A DNA stretch of 64,000 nt from Terriglobia bacterium (GCA_021325275.1 JAJPHL010000066.1:62001-126000); one strand, 5' to 3'. Shown: positions 9,243 to 19,332, counted from the first letter of the stretch. Made by a program: numbers and translations. Notes: a model not told the origin generated them from the letters alone.

Positions 9243-10540
9243 CGCGATCGATTACCCCAACCACCACGACCACGCACACGCCGTCCGCGTTTGGACCGGT
9301 TCTGGCACGCGATCCGCACGAGGACTCGCGCGTGGCGCCGCCGCAGACACTCGCGCCATACCGCATTGAGCAACGCGTGGGATTGATGCAGTTCATGACT
9401 TTCTTCTACCTCGGAGGCACCGAACGCCAGGTGATGAATCTCGCCGCGGGCGTCGATTCGACACGCTTCGATCTGCACATGGGATGCAACGGCAAGGTCG
9501 GGGCGTTGCTGGAAGAAGCAACGTCGCGCGGAATTCCGGTGCAGGAATATGCGATCAACTCCCTCTACAATCTTGGCGCGATCCAAGCGCGATTGCGCCT
9601 TTCGCGTTACTTGCGGGAGCACAACATTCAAATCCTGCACGCTTACGGTTTCTACTCGAACCTTTTCGCGATTCCCGCGGCGCGCTTGGCCGGCGTGCCC
9701 GTTGTGGTCGCCGCCATTCGCGATTGCGGCGAGGCGCTCACGTCCGCGCAACGGCACTCACAGCGGGTCTCCAAGCTCGCCGATTGCATTCTCGCCAACG
9801 CCGACGGCGTGCGCCGCTGGCTGATCTCGGAAGGTTATCCGGCATGGAAGATCCACGTGATCCCGAATGGCATCGTGCAGCACAAGCCGTCGCCGGCCAT
9901 GGAGCGTGGAATCCTGCATCGCGAATATGGACTTTCACCCGACACCAAACTTGTCGCGGTGTGCTCGCGCTTGACGCCGATGAAAGGCGTGGAGCATTTT
10001 CTGGCCGCCGCGGCGGCTCTGGGATCGACACGCCCCAACGTTCGCTTTCTCGTGATCGGTGGACCGAGCCACATCGGCGACGGAAGCTACAAGACGGAAC
10101 TCGAAACGTTCGCGGCGAGCCTGGGATTGAAAGATCGCGTGATCTTCACGGGATTTCGCAATGACGTCGCGCGCATTCTGCCGGAGATCGACATCTCCGT
10201 GCTGCCGTCGTTGAGCGAAGGACTTTCCAATTCGTTGCTGGAAGCGATGGCCGCCGGCGTTCCGGTGATCGCCACGCGCGTGGGCGGAACGCCGGAAGCG
10301 GTGGAAGACGGATCGACGGGATTGCTCGTTCCGCCGGCCGACGTCGAGTCGCTTTCGCGCGGCATCGCGTTCCTGCTCGACAATCCGCAATCGGCAAAGC
10401 GCATGGGCGAGGAAGGCCGGCGCCGCGTGCTGGCGCGTTTTTCGGTGGAGAAAATGGTGCGCGACACCGAAGCACTCTACCTGCACCTGTTGACTTCCGG
10501 CCGCGCGCGCGCCGCGCGCAAAGAGGTGACCGCGTCATGA
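9239..10540 (+). CDS. Family 4 glycosyltransferase
   Basis: The 433-residue protein is a GT-B fold retaining glycosyltransferase of the GT4 type. The N-terminal domain begins after about 40 extra residues (VGLMQFMTFFYLGGTERQVMNLAAG); the C-terminal nucleotide-sugar domain contains VCSRLTPMKGVEHFL, VIFTGFRNDV and the E-x7-E region SEGLSNSLLEAMAAGVPVIA. It should add a sugar to the lipid-linked EPS unit at the cytoplasmic face. The first 40 residues are Thr/Pro-rich and poorly conserved, so translation could start later, but ATG 9239 overlaps the previous stop (ATGA), which supports it. Confidence 0.85.
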   Translation: MTRSITPTTTTTHTPSAFGPVLARDPHEDSRVAPPQTLAPYRIEQRVGLMQFMTFFYLGGTERQVMNLAAGVDSTRFDLHMGCNGKVGALLEEATSRGIPVQEYAINSLYNLGAIQARLRLSRYLREHNIQILHAYGFYSNLFAIPAARLAGVPVVVAAIRDCGEALTSAQRHSQRVSKLADCILANADGVRRWLISEGYPAWKIHVIPNGIVQHKPSPAMERGILHREYGLSPDTKLVAVCSRLTPMKGVEHFLAAAAALGSTRPNVRFLVIGGPSHIGDGSYKTELETFAASLGLKDRVIFTGFRNDVARILPEIDISVLPSLSEGLSNSLLEAMAAGVPVIATRVGGTPEAVEDGSTGLLVPPADVESLSRGIAFLLDNPQSAKRMGEEGRRRVLARFSVEKMVRDTEALYLHLLTSGRARAARKEVTAS

Positions 10541-11589
10541 AAGTGCTTCTCGCGGGTCCGTATCCGCCTCCGCACGGCGGAATTTCCGTTCACGTGTACG
10601 AGTTGCGCAAGCGCCTGCACATGGCCGGAATCGCCGCGCGAGTGCTGAACGTGGATCCCCGCGCGCTGAACAGTCACGAGTATCTGCGGATCAACGGCGG
10701 ATTGGGTTTGTTCGCCAAACTCGTCCGCCACGCCATGCGCGGATGGGTGCTGCACGTTCACATCAATGGCCACACCGCAAAGAGTTGGGCGATCGCATTG
10801 GCCGGAAGCATGGCGGGACTCTTTGGCCGCGGCTGTGTCGTCACGGTGCATTCGGGACTCGCGCCCGAATATCTCGCCCAATCGCGCGGCCTGGCCCGGC
10901 TCGCGTGCTTGCTGGCCTCTCGCGTTATTGCGGTGTCGACGGAAATTCGCAAAGCCCTGCCTTTCGCGCGTCGCGCCGACGTGCTGCCGGCGTTCCTGAT
11001 GCCGGTCGCGACACCAGCGAAGTCGCGAACCGCAAGCCAGCGCATTCCGTTGCTGGCATGCGCACTTTCCTTCCGGCCCGAGTACGGGTTCCCGTTGCTG
11101 GTCGAAGCGCTTGTGCGGCTCCGCAACGATTTCCCCGACGCTGGATGCGTTGTGATGGGCGGGGGCGAGGGCCGGCGCGAGGCCGAACGCCTTGTCGACG
11201 CGCAAGGCCTGCGCGACGCGATTTCCTTCCTCGGCGACGTGTCGCATGAAGAATGCCTGAAGCAAATTGCCGTCTCCGATGTTTTCGTGCGGCCCACGCT
11301 CGCCGACGGCGACTCGAACTCGGTGCGCGAAGCGCTGGCGCTCGGTACGCCTGTGGTCGCGAGCGACGTGGCGGCGCGACCGGAGGGAACGCGCGTGTTT
11401 CGCAGCGGCGACGCCGCGGATTTAGCAGCGCAGATCAAGCGCGTGTGCGCTCAGCCGAAGCCGCAGGCGGAAAACCACGATCACGGGATCGCCGAATTGA
11501 TCGGAATCTACGAGGCTCTATCAAAAAACACTTCAAAGGACCAACGCCATGGGCAAACTAAGCCGCTTGCGCGACATGCCCACTCGTGA
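10537..11589 (+). CDS. Family 4 glycosyltransferase
   Basis: The 350-residue GT-B protein starts MKVLLAGPYPPPHGGISVHVYELRKRL, the standard GT4 N-terminal glycine-rich strand-turn. The C-terminal domain has FRPEYGFPLLVEALVRL, CVVMGGGEGR, ISFLGDVSHEECL and DGDSNSVREALALGTPVVAS. It overlaps the upstream glycosyltransferase by four bases and the downstream heparinase-like gene by 41 bases, so the three are tightly coupled. The acceptor and sugar donor cannot be predicted from sequence. Confidence 0.84.
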   Translation: MKVLLAGPYPPPHGGISVHVYELRKRLHMAGIAARVLNVDPRALNSHEYLRINGGLGLFAKLVRHAMRGWVLHVHINGHTAKSWAIALAGSMAGLFGRGCVVTVHSGLAPEYLAQSRGLARLACLLASRVIAVSTEIRKALPFARRADVLPAFLMPVATPAKSRTASQRIPLLACALSFRPEYGFPLLVEALVRLRNDFPDAGCVVMGGGEGRREAERLVDAQGLRDAISFLGDVSHEECLKQIAVSDVFVRPTLADGDSNSVREALALGTPVVASDVAARPEGTRVFRSGDAADLAAQIKRVCAQPKPQAENHDHGIAELIGIYEALSKNTSKDQRHGQTKPLARHAHS

Positions 11590-13585
11590 AATCGGGTACC
11601 GTCTGCGGGAACGCGTGCGCGTCGAGTCCGAACGCCTCCGCCTGCACACCAGCGCGTCGCCTTGGGCCGTGCCAGAGGGCTGCGCGCCGTTCCTGAAACG
11701 AATGTTTGAAACACGTTTCTATTTTTCGCAGGAAGAACGCGAGGCGCGCCGGAAGTTCTTGGCCAGCAGTTTCCCGCATTGGATCGAACGGTCACTGCTT
11801 GAGGCGGAAACATTGTTGGAGCATCGCGTGGAGTTACTGGGCTACGGTGAGGTGGATCTCGGCGAGCAAATCGACTGGCATCGCGATCCCGTCACCGGCG
11901 CCGAATGGCCGCGCCGCTTCTGGGCGGATTACGATCCCGTGAACGATCCGGATGCGGGCGATTCCAAAATCATTCACGAACTGAATCGCTGCCAACACTT
12001 CGCGCGACTCGGAAAAGCCTATTTTCTCTCGGGCGACGAGCGTTTCGCGCGCGAGACCGTCGCGCAATTCGATCGCTGGATCGCATGGAATCCGGAAGGC
12101 GAAGGGATCAACTGGCAGTCGAGCCTCGAGATCGCCATTCGCGCGATTTCCTGGCTGTGGACGATCGCGTTTATCGCGCCGTCACCGGAATTCACCGAAC
12201 CTTTTGCGCGCCGGCTGCTCGATTCGCTGGTAGCGCAGATGCGCCACGTGTTCGCGTATCCGTCGCTGTACTCGAGTCCCAACACCCACTTGATCGGCGA
12301 GGCCGCGGCGTTGTTCATCGCCGGAAGCGTGCTCGACGGATCGGAAGAAGCGCGCAAGTGGCGCGCACTCGGCGCGGATTTGCTGAAGCGCGAGGCGGAG
12401 CGTCAAATTCTGGACGATGGCGCGCACTGCGAACTGAGCACGTGCTATCACTGCTACGCCGCCGACTTCTATCTGCATGCCTTGACGCTGGCGCAGCGCA
12501 TTCGCACGCCTTTCTCCGCCGCGGTCACGGGGAAGATTGCGAAGATGCTCGATTTCGTGATGCATATGACGCGCCCCGACGGCACGCTGCCGCAACTTGG
12601 CGACAACGACGGCGGACGCGTGCTGGCGCTCGACCGGCGCGATTACACGAGCTACACGGACGGTCTGTGCACGGGAGCGGCGCTCTTTCAACGCGCGGGA
12701 TTCAAGTGCCAAGCCGGCGAATTCCGTGAAGAAACATTCTGGCTGCTGGGAGAAGCGGGTTGGCGCGCCTTCAACGCGTTGCCCGCCGCGCCACCCGAGG
12801 CGTGCCGGCTATTTCCCGACGCCGGATACTTTGTCTATCGCAGCGGACGCACGCGCGACGACAGTCACGTGGTCTTCGATTGCGGAGGGTTGGGCGCGCC
12901 GACCGGCGGACACGGTCACGCCGACGCATTGTCGCTGGTGTATTTCGCAGGCGGCCGCGACTTGCTGATCGATCCCGGCACCGGCGTATACAACGCGCAG
13001 GCGGAATGGCGCGCGTACTTTCGCTCGAGCGCCGCGCACAACACGGTAGTGGTCGACGGCGTCGATCAATCCGAACCCGGCGGGACATTTCAATGGTCGA
13101 CGCAGGCCCCCACCAGCGCGTTGTCGCACCGCAGTTCCGGCGATTTGCAATTCGCCGACGGCGAACATCGGGGCTATGAGCGGCTGAACGGTCCCGTGTC
13201 TCACAAGCGCCGCCTGACGTTTCGCGGCGCCGGTTGCTGGCTCATCAACGACGAGTTGCTGGGATCGGGCGAGCACACTTTTGATTTCTACTTTCACTTT
13301 GCGCCGGGCGTGGATGTTCACGTGGTTCCGGCCGCCGACGAATTGATCCAAGTGGTCGCGCGCAGTGGCGGAGTTTCGTTGACGCTCTGCTTTCATTGTG
13401 CCGCGCGCCCCACGGCGGAAATCTTGCAGGGATGGGTTTCACCGCGCTACGGACGTCGCGAGCCGGCGCCCGTACTGCGCTTCCGCGTGAAGGCCGCGGC
13501 GCCCTTGTGGGCCGCGACCGTTGTGGTGCCGATCCATACAGCTCCGGCCGGCATGGCAAACGCCGCGTCACGAGGGAGGGCCTGA
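11549..13585 (+). CDS. Heparinase II/III-family protein
   Basis: The 678-residue protein has an alpha/alpha-toroid N-terminal half (about 50-370: FWADYDPVNDPDAGDSKIIHELNRCQH, SLEIAIRAISWLW, NTHLIGEAAALF, CELSTCYHCY) and a heparinase II/III C-terminal beta-sandwich (GGHGHADALSLVYFAGG, DPGTGVYN, SAAHNTVVVDG). The family cleaves uronic-acid polysaccharides by beta-elimination. No signal peptide is evident, although the enzymes are usually periplasmic; homologues in EPS loci often lack one in the same way. Its presence suggests a uronic acid-containing polymer. The start overlaps the previous gene; ATG 11549 fits family length. The stop shares one base with the next start (TGATG). Confidence 0.82.
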   Translation: MGKLSRLRDMPTREIGYRLRERVRVESERLRLHTSASPWAVPEGCAPFLKRMFETRFYFSQEEREARRKFLASSFPHWIERSLLEAETLLEHRVELLGYGEVDLGEQIDWHRDPVTGAEWPRRFWADYDPVNDPDAGDSKIIHELNRCQHFARLGKAYFLSGDERFARETVAQFDRWIAWNPEGEGINWQSSLEIAIRAISWLWTIAFIAPSPEFTEPFARRLLDSLVAQMRHVFAYPSLYSSPNTHLIGEAAALFIAGSVLDGSEEARKWRALGADLLKREAERQILDDGAHCELSTCYHCYAADFYLHALTLAQRIRTPFSAAVTGKIAKMLDFVMHMTRPDGTLPQLGDNDGGRVLALDRRDYTSYTDGLCTGAALFQRAGFKCQAGEFREETFWLLGEAGWRAFNALPAAPPEACRLFPDAGYFVYRSGRTRDDSHVVFDCGGLGAPTGGHGHADALSLVYFAGGRDLLIDPGTGVYNAQAEWRAYFRSSAAHNTVVVDGVDQSEPGGTFQWSTQAPTSALSHRSSGDLQFADGEHRGYERLNGPVSHKRRLTFRGAGCWLINDELLGSGEHTFDFYFHFAPGVDVHVVPAADELIQVVARSGGVSLTLCFHCAARPTAEILQGWVSPRYGRREPAPVLRFRVKAAAPLWAATVVVPIHTAPAGMANAASRGRA

Positions 13586-15528
13586 TGTGCGGAATTTGCG
13601 GAATTGTGAAGTTTCGCCGCGACGATCGCCTGGAGCCCGGCGTGCTCGAAGCCATGACCAACGTGATTTCGCATCGCGGTCCTGACGATTGCGGCTATTT
13701 CCGCGAAGGCGAAGTGGGACTCGGTCATCGCCGCCTGAGCATCATCGATCTCGAGTGCGGCCGTCAACCGATGTTCAACGAAGACGACACGGTCGTGGTC
13801 GTCTTCAACGGCGAAATCTACAACTTTGCGGAGATCACGGCCGACTTGCGCGCGCGCGGTCACGTTTTCAAAACGCATTCCGACACCGAAGCGATCGTGC
13901 ATGCCTACGAAGAGTACGGCGACGAGTGCGTCTCGCACTTCCGCGGCATGTTTGCGTTTGCGCTTTGGGATCGCGTGTACCGGCGCTTGCTGCTGGCGCG
14001 CGATCGCCTGGGAATCAAGCCGCTTTATTACTATCGCGATGCTCGCGGGCTGGCCTTCTCGTCGGAAATTAAGTCGCTGCTGGAACATCCAGAAGTTCCG
14101 CGCGAAGTCGATCCGGCGGCGCTCGAAATGTATCTCGCGCTGCGCTATGTGCCGGGGCGGCGCACGATGTTCCGCGACATTGTGAAGTTGCAACCGGGTC
14201 ACGTGATGACGGTGGAGAACGGCCGCGTGCAAACGCGCCAGTATTGGGACATTCCTTGCGGCGACGCTGGATCAGCCCCCGCGTCACCGCGGGATCTGTC
14301 ACGGTATCGCGAGGAATTCAGTACGTTGCTGACCGAAAGCGTGCGCCTGCGCATGATCGCCGATGTTCCGCTCGGCGTTTTCCTTAGCGGCGGCATCGAC
14401 TCGAGCGCGATTCTCGCGACCATGAGCAAGCTACGGGACGGCGAAGGCGGAATCAAGACGTTCTCCATCGGCTATGAAACGCCTGACGCGAATCAAGCCG
14501 ACAACGAACACAACGAATTCGCCTACGCCCGGCAAGCCGCGAACGCATTTCACGCCGACCATCACGAGTTCACTCTCGGCGCGCTCGACTTCCGCGATTT
14601 CATTCCAAAGCTGGCTTGGCATCTCGACGAGCCGCTCGGCGATCCGAGTTGTATTCCGCTGTACTTCATTTCGCGGCTCGCTCGACAGCACATCACGGTG
14701 GTGCTGAGCGGCGAGGGAGCCGACGAGATCCTGGGCGGCTACGCCATCTATCCGAAGATGTTGGCGATGGAGCGGATGCGCCGCATTCCCGGCGCGGCAA
14801 TGCTGGCCCGTTGGGGATCGCGGAATCTCGGCGATGCGCGCACGCAAGACATTTTGCGCATGGCCGCACTGCCGCTCGAGAAGCGCTATCGCGGCGTGTC
14901 GCGCGGATTCCGTCCGGAATTACAGGCGCGGCTGCTGGGCCGTGACGATGGCCGCGCGCTCGATCAAGTTTTCTCGGACGTTTTCAACAACGCGGCCGCG
15001 GCGTCACCGCTAGACCGGATGCTTTACGCCGACGGCAAGGTCTGGCTTCCGGACGATCTGCTCTTGAAGGCCGACAAGATGACCATGGCGAATTCGCTCG
15101 AGTTGCGCGTTCCTTTCCTCGATCACAAACTTGTCGAGTTTGCCGCGCGACTGCCTCAGCGCGCCAAACTCTCCGGCAACACCGGCAAGGTTCTGTTGCG
15201 GAAGACGATGGAAGGCGTGCTTCCGGATTCCATCTTGAATCGCACGAAGAAGGGTTTTCCGGTGCCGACCATGGATTGGCTGAGGGGACCGTTGCGCGGA
15301 TACACGCGAGAAACACTGCTGGCCTCCGACTCGGCGTGCCAGCGCTACTTCGATCCGCGCGTGCTGGAGGAAGTGGTGGGCGAACACGAAGGCGGCGCGC
15401 CGCGCCAGCAGGAGTTGTGGACCTTGCTTGTGTTCGAGCATTGGCATCGGGCCTTCGCAACCGCCAGCGCGGGCGCGAAAACTTTTGCAGCCGTGTGCAG
15501 TTTCGATCATGCCTCGGAGCGACTGTGA
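13585..15528 (+). CDS. Asparagine-synthetase-like amidotransferase (second copy)
   Basis: The 647-residue protein has the same two domains as the gene at 7305: MCGICGIVKFRRD at the N-terminus (nucleophilic Cys2), VVFNGEIYNFAEI, PP-loop SGGIDSSA near residue 269, and SGEGADEILGGYAIYPKM. The two copies clearly diverged some time ago rather than being a recent duplication, so they may act on different substrates. GAGGGAGG precedes the ATG. This is the last gene of the tightly packed first block; an 84-bp spacer follows. A role in true asparagine synthesis cannot be excluded for either copy. Confidence 0.87.
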   Translation: MCGICGIVKFRRDDRLEPGVLEAMTNVISHRGPDDCGYFREGEVGLGHRRLSIIDLECGRQPMFNEDDTVVVVFNGEIYNFAEITADLRARGHVFKTHSDTEAIVHAYEEYGDECVSHFRGMFAFALWDRVYRRLLLARDRLGIKPLYYYRDARGLAFSSEIKSLLEHPEVPREVDPAALEMYLALRYVPGRRTMFRDIVKLQPGHVMTVENGRVQTRQYWDIPCGDAGSAPASPRDLSRYREEFSTLLTESVRLRMIADVPLGVFLSGGIDSSAILATMSKLRDGEGGIKTFSIGYETPDANQADNEHNEFAYARQAANAFHADHHEFTLGALDFRDFIPKLAWHLDEPLGDPSCIPLYFISRLARQHITVVLSGEGADEILGGYAIYPKMLAMERMRRIPGAAMLARWGSRNLGDARTQDILRMAALPLEKRYRGVSRGFRPELQARLLGRDDGRALDQVFSDVFNNAAAASPLDRMLYADGKVWLPDDLLLKADKMTMANSLELRVPFLDHKLVEFAARLPQRAKLSGNTGKVLLRKTMEGVLPDSILNRTKKGFPVPTMDWLRGPLRGYTRETLLASDSACQRYFDPRVLEEVVGEHEGGAPRQQELWTLLVFEHWHRAFATASAGAKTFAAVCSFDHASERL

Positions 15529-15612
15529 ACTGACACAAACTCCGGAGTCCACTATTGTGAGTAGCATGTCCGAGCCGCGTTCAAGTTGGAAATTTTTTTG
15601 GGAGTTGTGAAA

Positions 15613-17394
15613 ATGACGAAGTTACTTTCAAGCGCACTGCTTCTTCTCGCCGCGATGACATCGGCGCAAACGATTTCGACCATCGCCGGCACCGGCATAC
15701 TCGGCTATTCGGGCGACGGCGGCGCGGCCACATCGGCCATGCTGAACGATCCTCGCGGACTCGCGGTGGACGCCGCGGGAAATATTTACGTCGCCGACGT
15801 GAACAACGCGCGCATTCGCAAGATCAGTCCTTTGGGCGTGATCACCACCTTCGCGGGCACCGGCGTGGCGGGATACTCCGGCGATGGCGGCTTGGCCGTC
15901 AACGCGCAACTCAATGGACCGCAGGCCGTGGCGATCGACCCCGCGGGAAATGTGATCATCGGCGACACGCAGAATCGCCGGATCCGCAAAGTGGATACGT
16001 CGGGAATGATCACGACGATCTGCGGCACCGGCGTCGAAGGATACTCGGGTGACAACGGACCGGCCACGCAAGCGATGTTCCATCAAGTGATGGATTTCGC
16101 AATCGACGCGTCCGGCCAAATTTATTTCGCCGACTCGACCGGCCAGCGGGTCCGCCGGATCGCAACCAACGGAATCATCACGACGGTAGCGGGCACGGGC
16201 GTCGGCGGATACTCCGGCGACGGCGGCCCGGCCGGCAACGCCCAATTGAATTTTCCGGTGGGCCTCACGCTGGACAGTTCGGATCAGTTGTACATCGCCG
16301 ACGCCAACAATTTCCGCATTCGCTTGGTGAACACCACTGGAACGATCAGTACGGTCGTCGGCACGGGCACCTCAGGGTTCTCGGGCGACGGCGGATCGGC
16401 CACGCAAGCGAACATCAACTACGTGTACGGCGTGCGTCTCGACAACTCGGGCCATTTGTTCGTCGCCGACACGTCGAACAATCGCGTGCGCGAGGTGACG
16501 AACGGCGTGATCTCGACGATCGCCGGCGTCAGCACGAACGGGTATTCGGGCGACGGCGGACCGGCCATCAACGCGACGTTGAACTTCCCGTGGTTTCTGA
16601 CACTGGACAAGTCCGGCAACCTGCTGATCAGCGACGGCATGAATAATCGCGTACGCGCGATCGCTCTGGTGGCGCTGGCACCGCCAAGCATTTCCGCGAA
16701 CAGCACGGTGAACGCAGCCAGTTACGCGCCGGCGCTCAGCGCCAACGGCGCGGTGTCGCCGGGCAGTATCGTGTCGATCTTCGGATCGAACTTCGCGGGC
16801 GCTTCGGTGAATGCGACCACGGTCCCGTTGCCGACGATACTCGCCGGCGCCAGTGTCCTGATGAACGGCCAAGCCGTTCCGCTCTATTACGCGTCCGCGA
16901 CGCAGATCAACGCGCAAGTTCCGTACAACATTCCCCCGGGTGCGATGACGGTGCAAGTACAAGCGGGATCGCAGACCACCAGCGCTCAGGCCGCCAACGT
17001 GGTCATAGCGTCGCCCGGTGTATTCACGCAAAACGCCTCGGGCTCCGGGCCAGGCGCATTCCTGCACGCGAATTTCACGGCGGTGACGTCGACAAGCCCC
17101 GCGCACGCCGGTGAAACGATTCTGATTTACTGCACGGGACTTGGTCCCACGAACCCCGCCGTCGTGAGCGGCAGCGCGGCGCCAGGCAATCCGCCGGCGA
17201 CCACCACGATCGCGCCGACTGTGACGATCGGCGGAATCAACGCGCCGGTTTCGTTCTCGGGACTCGCGCCCACGTTCGTGGGTCTGTACCAAATCAACGC
17301 GCAGGTGCCGCCGGGAATTGGCGGCGGTTCTCCGCAAGTGATCGTCACGGTCAACGGCATTCAAGCGAACATCGCGACGATCGCGACACAGTAA
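15613..17394 (+). CDS. Secreted NHL-repeat beta-propeller with a Solibacter-type C-terminal domain
   Basis: The 593-residue protein starts with a signal peptide (MTKLLSSALLLLAAMTSAQ). Six NHL repeats follow (about residues 20-345), each of the form TIAGTG..GYSGDGG..A...LN.P.GLA.D..GN.YVAD..N.RIR, expected to form a six-bladed propeller. From about 365 comes the TIGR03437-type domain: VNAASYAPALSANGAVSPGS, VSIFGSNFAG, ATQINAQVPY, ILIYCTGLGPTNP, GLYQINAQVP. GGAG lies about 9 bases before ATG 15613. It is unusual to find such a protein between an amidotransferase and the Wza-like gene; it is spaced only 23 bp from the latter, so it may be an EPS-associated surface protein. Function unknown. Confidence 0.85.
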   Translation: MTKLLSSALLLLAAMTSAQTISTIAGTGILGYSGDGGAATSAMLNDPRGLAVDAAGNIYVADVNNARIRKISPLGVITTFAGTGVAGYSGDGGLAVNAQLNGPQAVAIDPAGNVIIGDTQNRRIRKVDTSGMITTICGTGVEGYSGDNGPATQAMFHQVMDFAIDASGQIYFADSTGQRVRRIATNGIITTVAGTGVGGYSGDGGPAGNAQLNFPVGLTLDSSDQLYIADANNFRIRLVNTTGTISTVVGTGTSGFSGDGGSATQANINYVYGVRLDNSGHLFVADTSNNRVREVTNGVISTIAGVSTNGYSGDGGPAINATLNFPWFLTLDKSGNLLISDGMNNRVRAIALVALAPPSISANSTVNAASYAPALSANGAVSPGSIVSIFGSNFAGASVNATTVPLPTILAGASVLMNGQAVPLYYASATQINAQVPYNIPPGAMTVQVQAGSQTTSAQAANVVIASPGVFTQNASGSGPGAFLHANFTAVTSTSPAHAGETILIYCTGLGPTNPAVVSGSAAPGNPPATTTIAPTVTIGGINAPVSFSGLAPTFVGLYQINAQVPPGIGGGSPQVIVTVNGIQANIATIATQ

Positions 17395-17417
17395 GAGGAA
17401 GAGCAAGGGAGACACGC

Positions 17418-18026
17418 ATGACACTCTTAGCGGCACTTTTGATGTTCGCCCTGCAATTGACTCCCGCGGGAGCCAGCGACGCCGGGTGCGCGGGGGCAGC
17501 GGCGAAAACAGATGGCAGCGCGAAAGCGGATAGCAACGTGTTTGGCGAAGGCGAGTATCGCCTCGGGCCCGAAGACGTGATCTCCGTTTTCGTCTGGAAG
17601 CAACCCGACCTTTCGACGACGGTGATGATTCGCCCGGACCGCAAGATTTCTCTGCCGCTGATCGGCGAGATGGACGCGGCCGGCAAGACCGCGAGTCAGT
17701 TGCAAAACGAAATCGCGGCGCAGTTGCATCAGTACGTGCAAGATCCGCGCGTCAACGTGATCGTGAAGGAAGTGAACAGCCCGGCGATTTCGGTGCTGGG
17801 ACAAGTTCGCAAGCCGGACCGCTATCGCATTCGCCAGCGCACCACGGCGCTGGAAGCGATCGCGATGGCCGGCGGATTCACGGAATTCGCGAAGCGCGAC
17901 CAAGTAACGGTGATTCGGAACGGGGCTCCCGATAAACCGCGCATTCAGATCGACCTGAAGAAAGTGGTGAGCGGCAAGAGCGACGTTCATTATCTCGAGC
18001 CGCTGGACACCGTGTACGTGCAGTAG
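17418..18026 (+). CDS. Wza-like polysaccharide export protein
   Basis: The 202-residue protein has a signal peptide (about residues 1-19), a Poly_export domain (about 45-120: YRLGPEDVISVFVWKQPDLS, VMIRPDRKISLPLIGEM, SQLQNEIAAQLHQYVQDPRVNVIV) and an SLBB domain (about 125-200: ISVLGQVRKPDRYRI, TALEAIAMAGGFTEFA, YLEPLDTVYV). It is short, as in the exosortase-type locus proteins, and lacks the C-terminal outer-membrane helix of classic Wza. No clear lipobox Cys is present. It should form part of the periplasmic channel, with the barrel protein that follows and the Wzc-like kinase. Confidence 0.88.
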   Translation: MTLLAALLMFALQLTPAGASDAGCAGAAAKTDGSAKADSNVFGEGEYRLGPEDVISVFVWKQPDLSTTVMIRPDRKISLPLIGEMDAAGKTASQLQNEIAAQLHQYVQDPRVNVIVKEVNSPAISVLGQVRKPDRYRIRQRTTALEAIAMAGGFTEFAKRDQVTVIRNGAPDKPRIQIDLKKVVSGKSDVHYLEPLDTVYVQ

Positions 18027-18051
18027 TGAGCGAGGCTAAATGGAGGCGAAT

Positions 18052-19332
18052 ATGCGACAGCCGTACAAAGTGGCTCTAGCCGCCCGAGTACTGTGCTGGA
18101 GCGTTTTATGCTGGAGCACCGGACAAGCGGTGGCGCAAGAGCGACCGTTTTATTTCACGTCGCCCATCGATCTGCAGACCGGCTGGGAGTCGGGCGTACC
18201 CAACGGCAACATGCGCTTGAACGTACCAGCGACAATTCTCACGCTGCCGACGTTTTCGCTGTTGCACGATTCGCCGCGCAATCAGTTCACCTTGTCCTAC
18301 GATCCGCAATTTGAAATGTTCACGTCGCCCCATCGCCTGGACTCCTTCAATCAAAACGGCACGCTGCAATGGGTTTCCGATCTCTCGCCGCGCTGGAGCC
18401 TTTCGGTGAACGACGTTTTCACCGGCACGCGCGACGAAGGCCAGCGCTTCGAAACCACGTTCCTGCTGCCGCTTGGGCAATACAACGAAAACGGTTTGTA
18501 CACCAGCTTGAACTACAAGTTCACCGATCGCACTTACGTGAAATTCCGCTATGAAAACGCCTTCGTCGACTACAACGCCATCAATTTGAGCCGGCCGCTG
18601 TTTTTCAGCCGCATGGGAAACACCGGGGGACTTACGGTGGACCATCACTTCACGTCGCGCCTGAAGGTTAGCGGCAGCTACTCCTATCTGCGCACTACGG
18701 CGTTCGATAAATACGACGACATGGGCAACTTGATTCTGCCGTTCGCGCCGACGCAATTCACCGTCGGCACGGTGAGCTACAACGCCACGCCATCGTTGCT
18801 GTTTGAAGTGACGGGCGGATACGTTCACAATCCCGCGAACTCCTATCTCGTCGGCGGACTCGTCGAAAAGCACCTTCAGCACATGACCGTGGCCGGTGGC
18901 TACAACCGCTATCTCACGTTCGTAGGCGCGCCGTCGGCGTTGGGCGTGGAGTTGCCGGTGAATGACATCGCCGGGCGCGCGTTGCCGCCGAACAGCATCA
19001 GCAACACCGTGAGTTTCCGCGCGTCGGGAATGATCAGCGATCACTGGGGCGTGGAGATGAACGTGTTGGCGTCGCGCACCGCGGGCGAAACCGATTTCAC
19101 CACGCTGCGCAGCGCGATGGGCGGCGTGCGTCTGAACTACCGCATCAGCGATCATCTTACGGCGTTCGTGAATGCTGATCTGTATCGCCAAAACGCCAAC
19201 GTAATTTTGCCAATTCCGATTTCGCGCAGCCGTTTCTTTGCCGGCATCGCCTATACGTTTTCGCCGTCGCCCGACGAGATCGCGCGGCGGAGGGAAGCGG
19301 CGCGCAGCGGACTGAAACCAGAAACGAAGTGA
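18052..19332 (+). CDS. Outer-membrane beta-barrel protein of the EPS export locus
   Basis: The 426-residue protein has a signal peptide (cleavage likely after QAVAQ near residue 31) and then many alternating amphipathic strands with aromatic ends (for example NQFTLSYDPQFEMFTS, WSLSVNDVFTGTRDE, TYVKFRYENAFVDYN, LKVSGSYSYLRT, LTAFVNADLYRQN), ending FFAGIAYTFSPSPDEIARRREAAR. This is typical of outer-membrane barrels in EPS operons between wza and wzc genes. ATG 18052 was chosen since GGAGG lies 5 bases before it; ATG 18040 would hide that site. It may be the outer pore partner of the short Wza-like protein. Confidence 0.75.
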   Translation: MRQPYKVALAARVLCWSVLCWSTGQAVAQERPFYFTSPIDLQTGWESGVPNGNMRLNVPATILTLPTFSLLHDSPRNQFTLSYDPQFEMFTSPHRLDSFNQNGTLQWVSDLSPRWSLSVNDVFTGTRDEGQRFETTFLLPLGQYNENGLYTSLNYKFTDRTYVKFRYENAFVDYNAINLSRPLFFSRMGNTGGLTVDHHFTSRLKVSGSYSYLRTTAFDKYDDMGNLILPFAPTQFTVGTVSYNATPSLLFEVTGGYVHNPANSYLVGGLVEKHLQHMTVAGGYNRYLTFVGAPSALGVELPVNDIAGRALPPNSISNTVSFRASGMISDHWGVEMNVLASRTAGETDFTTLRSAMGGVRLNYRISDHLTAFVNADLYRQNANVILPIPISRSRFFAGIAYTFSPSPDEIARRREAARSGLKPETK

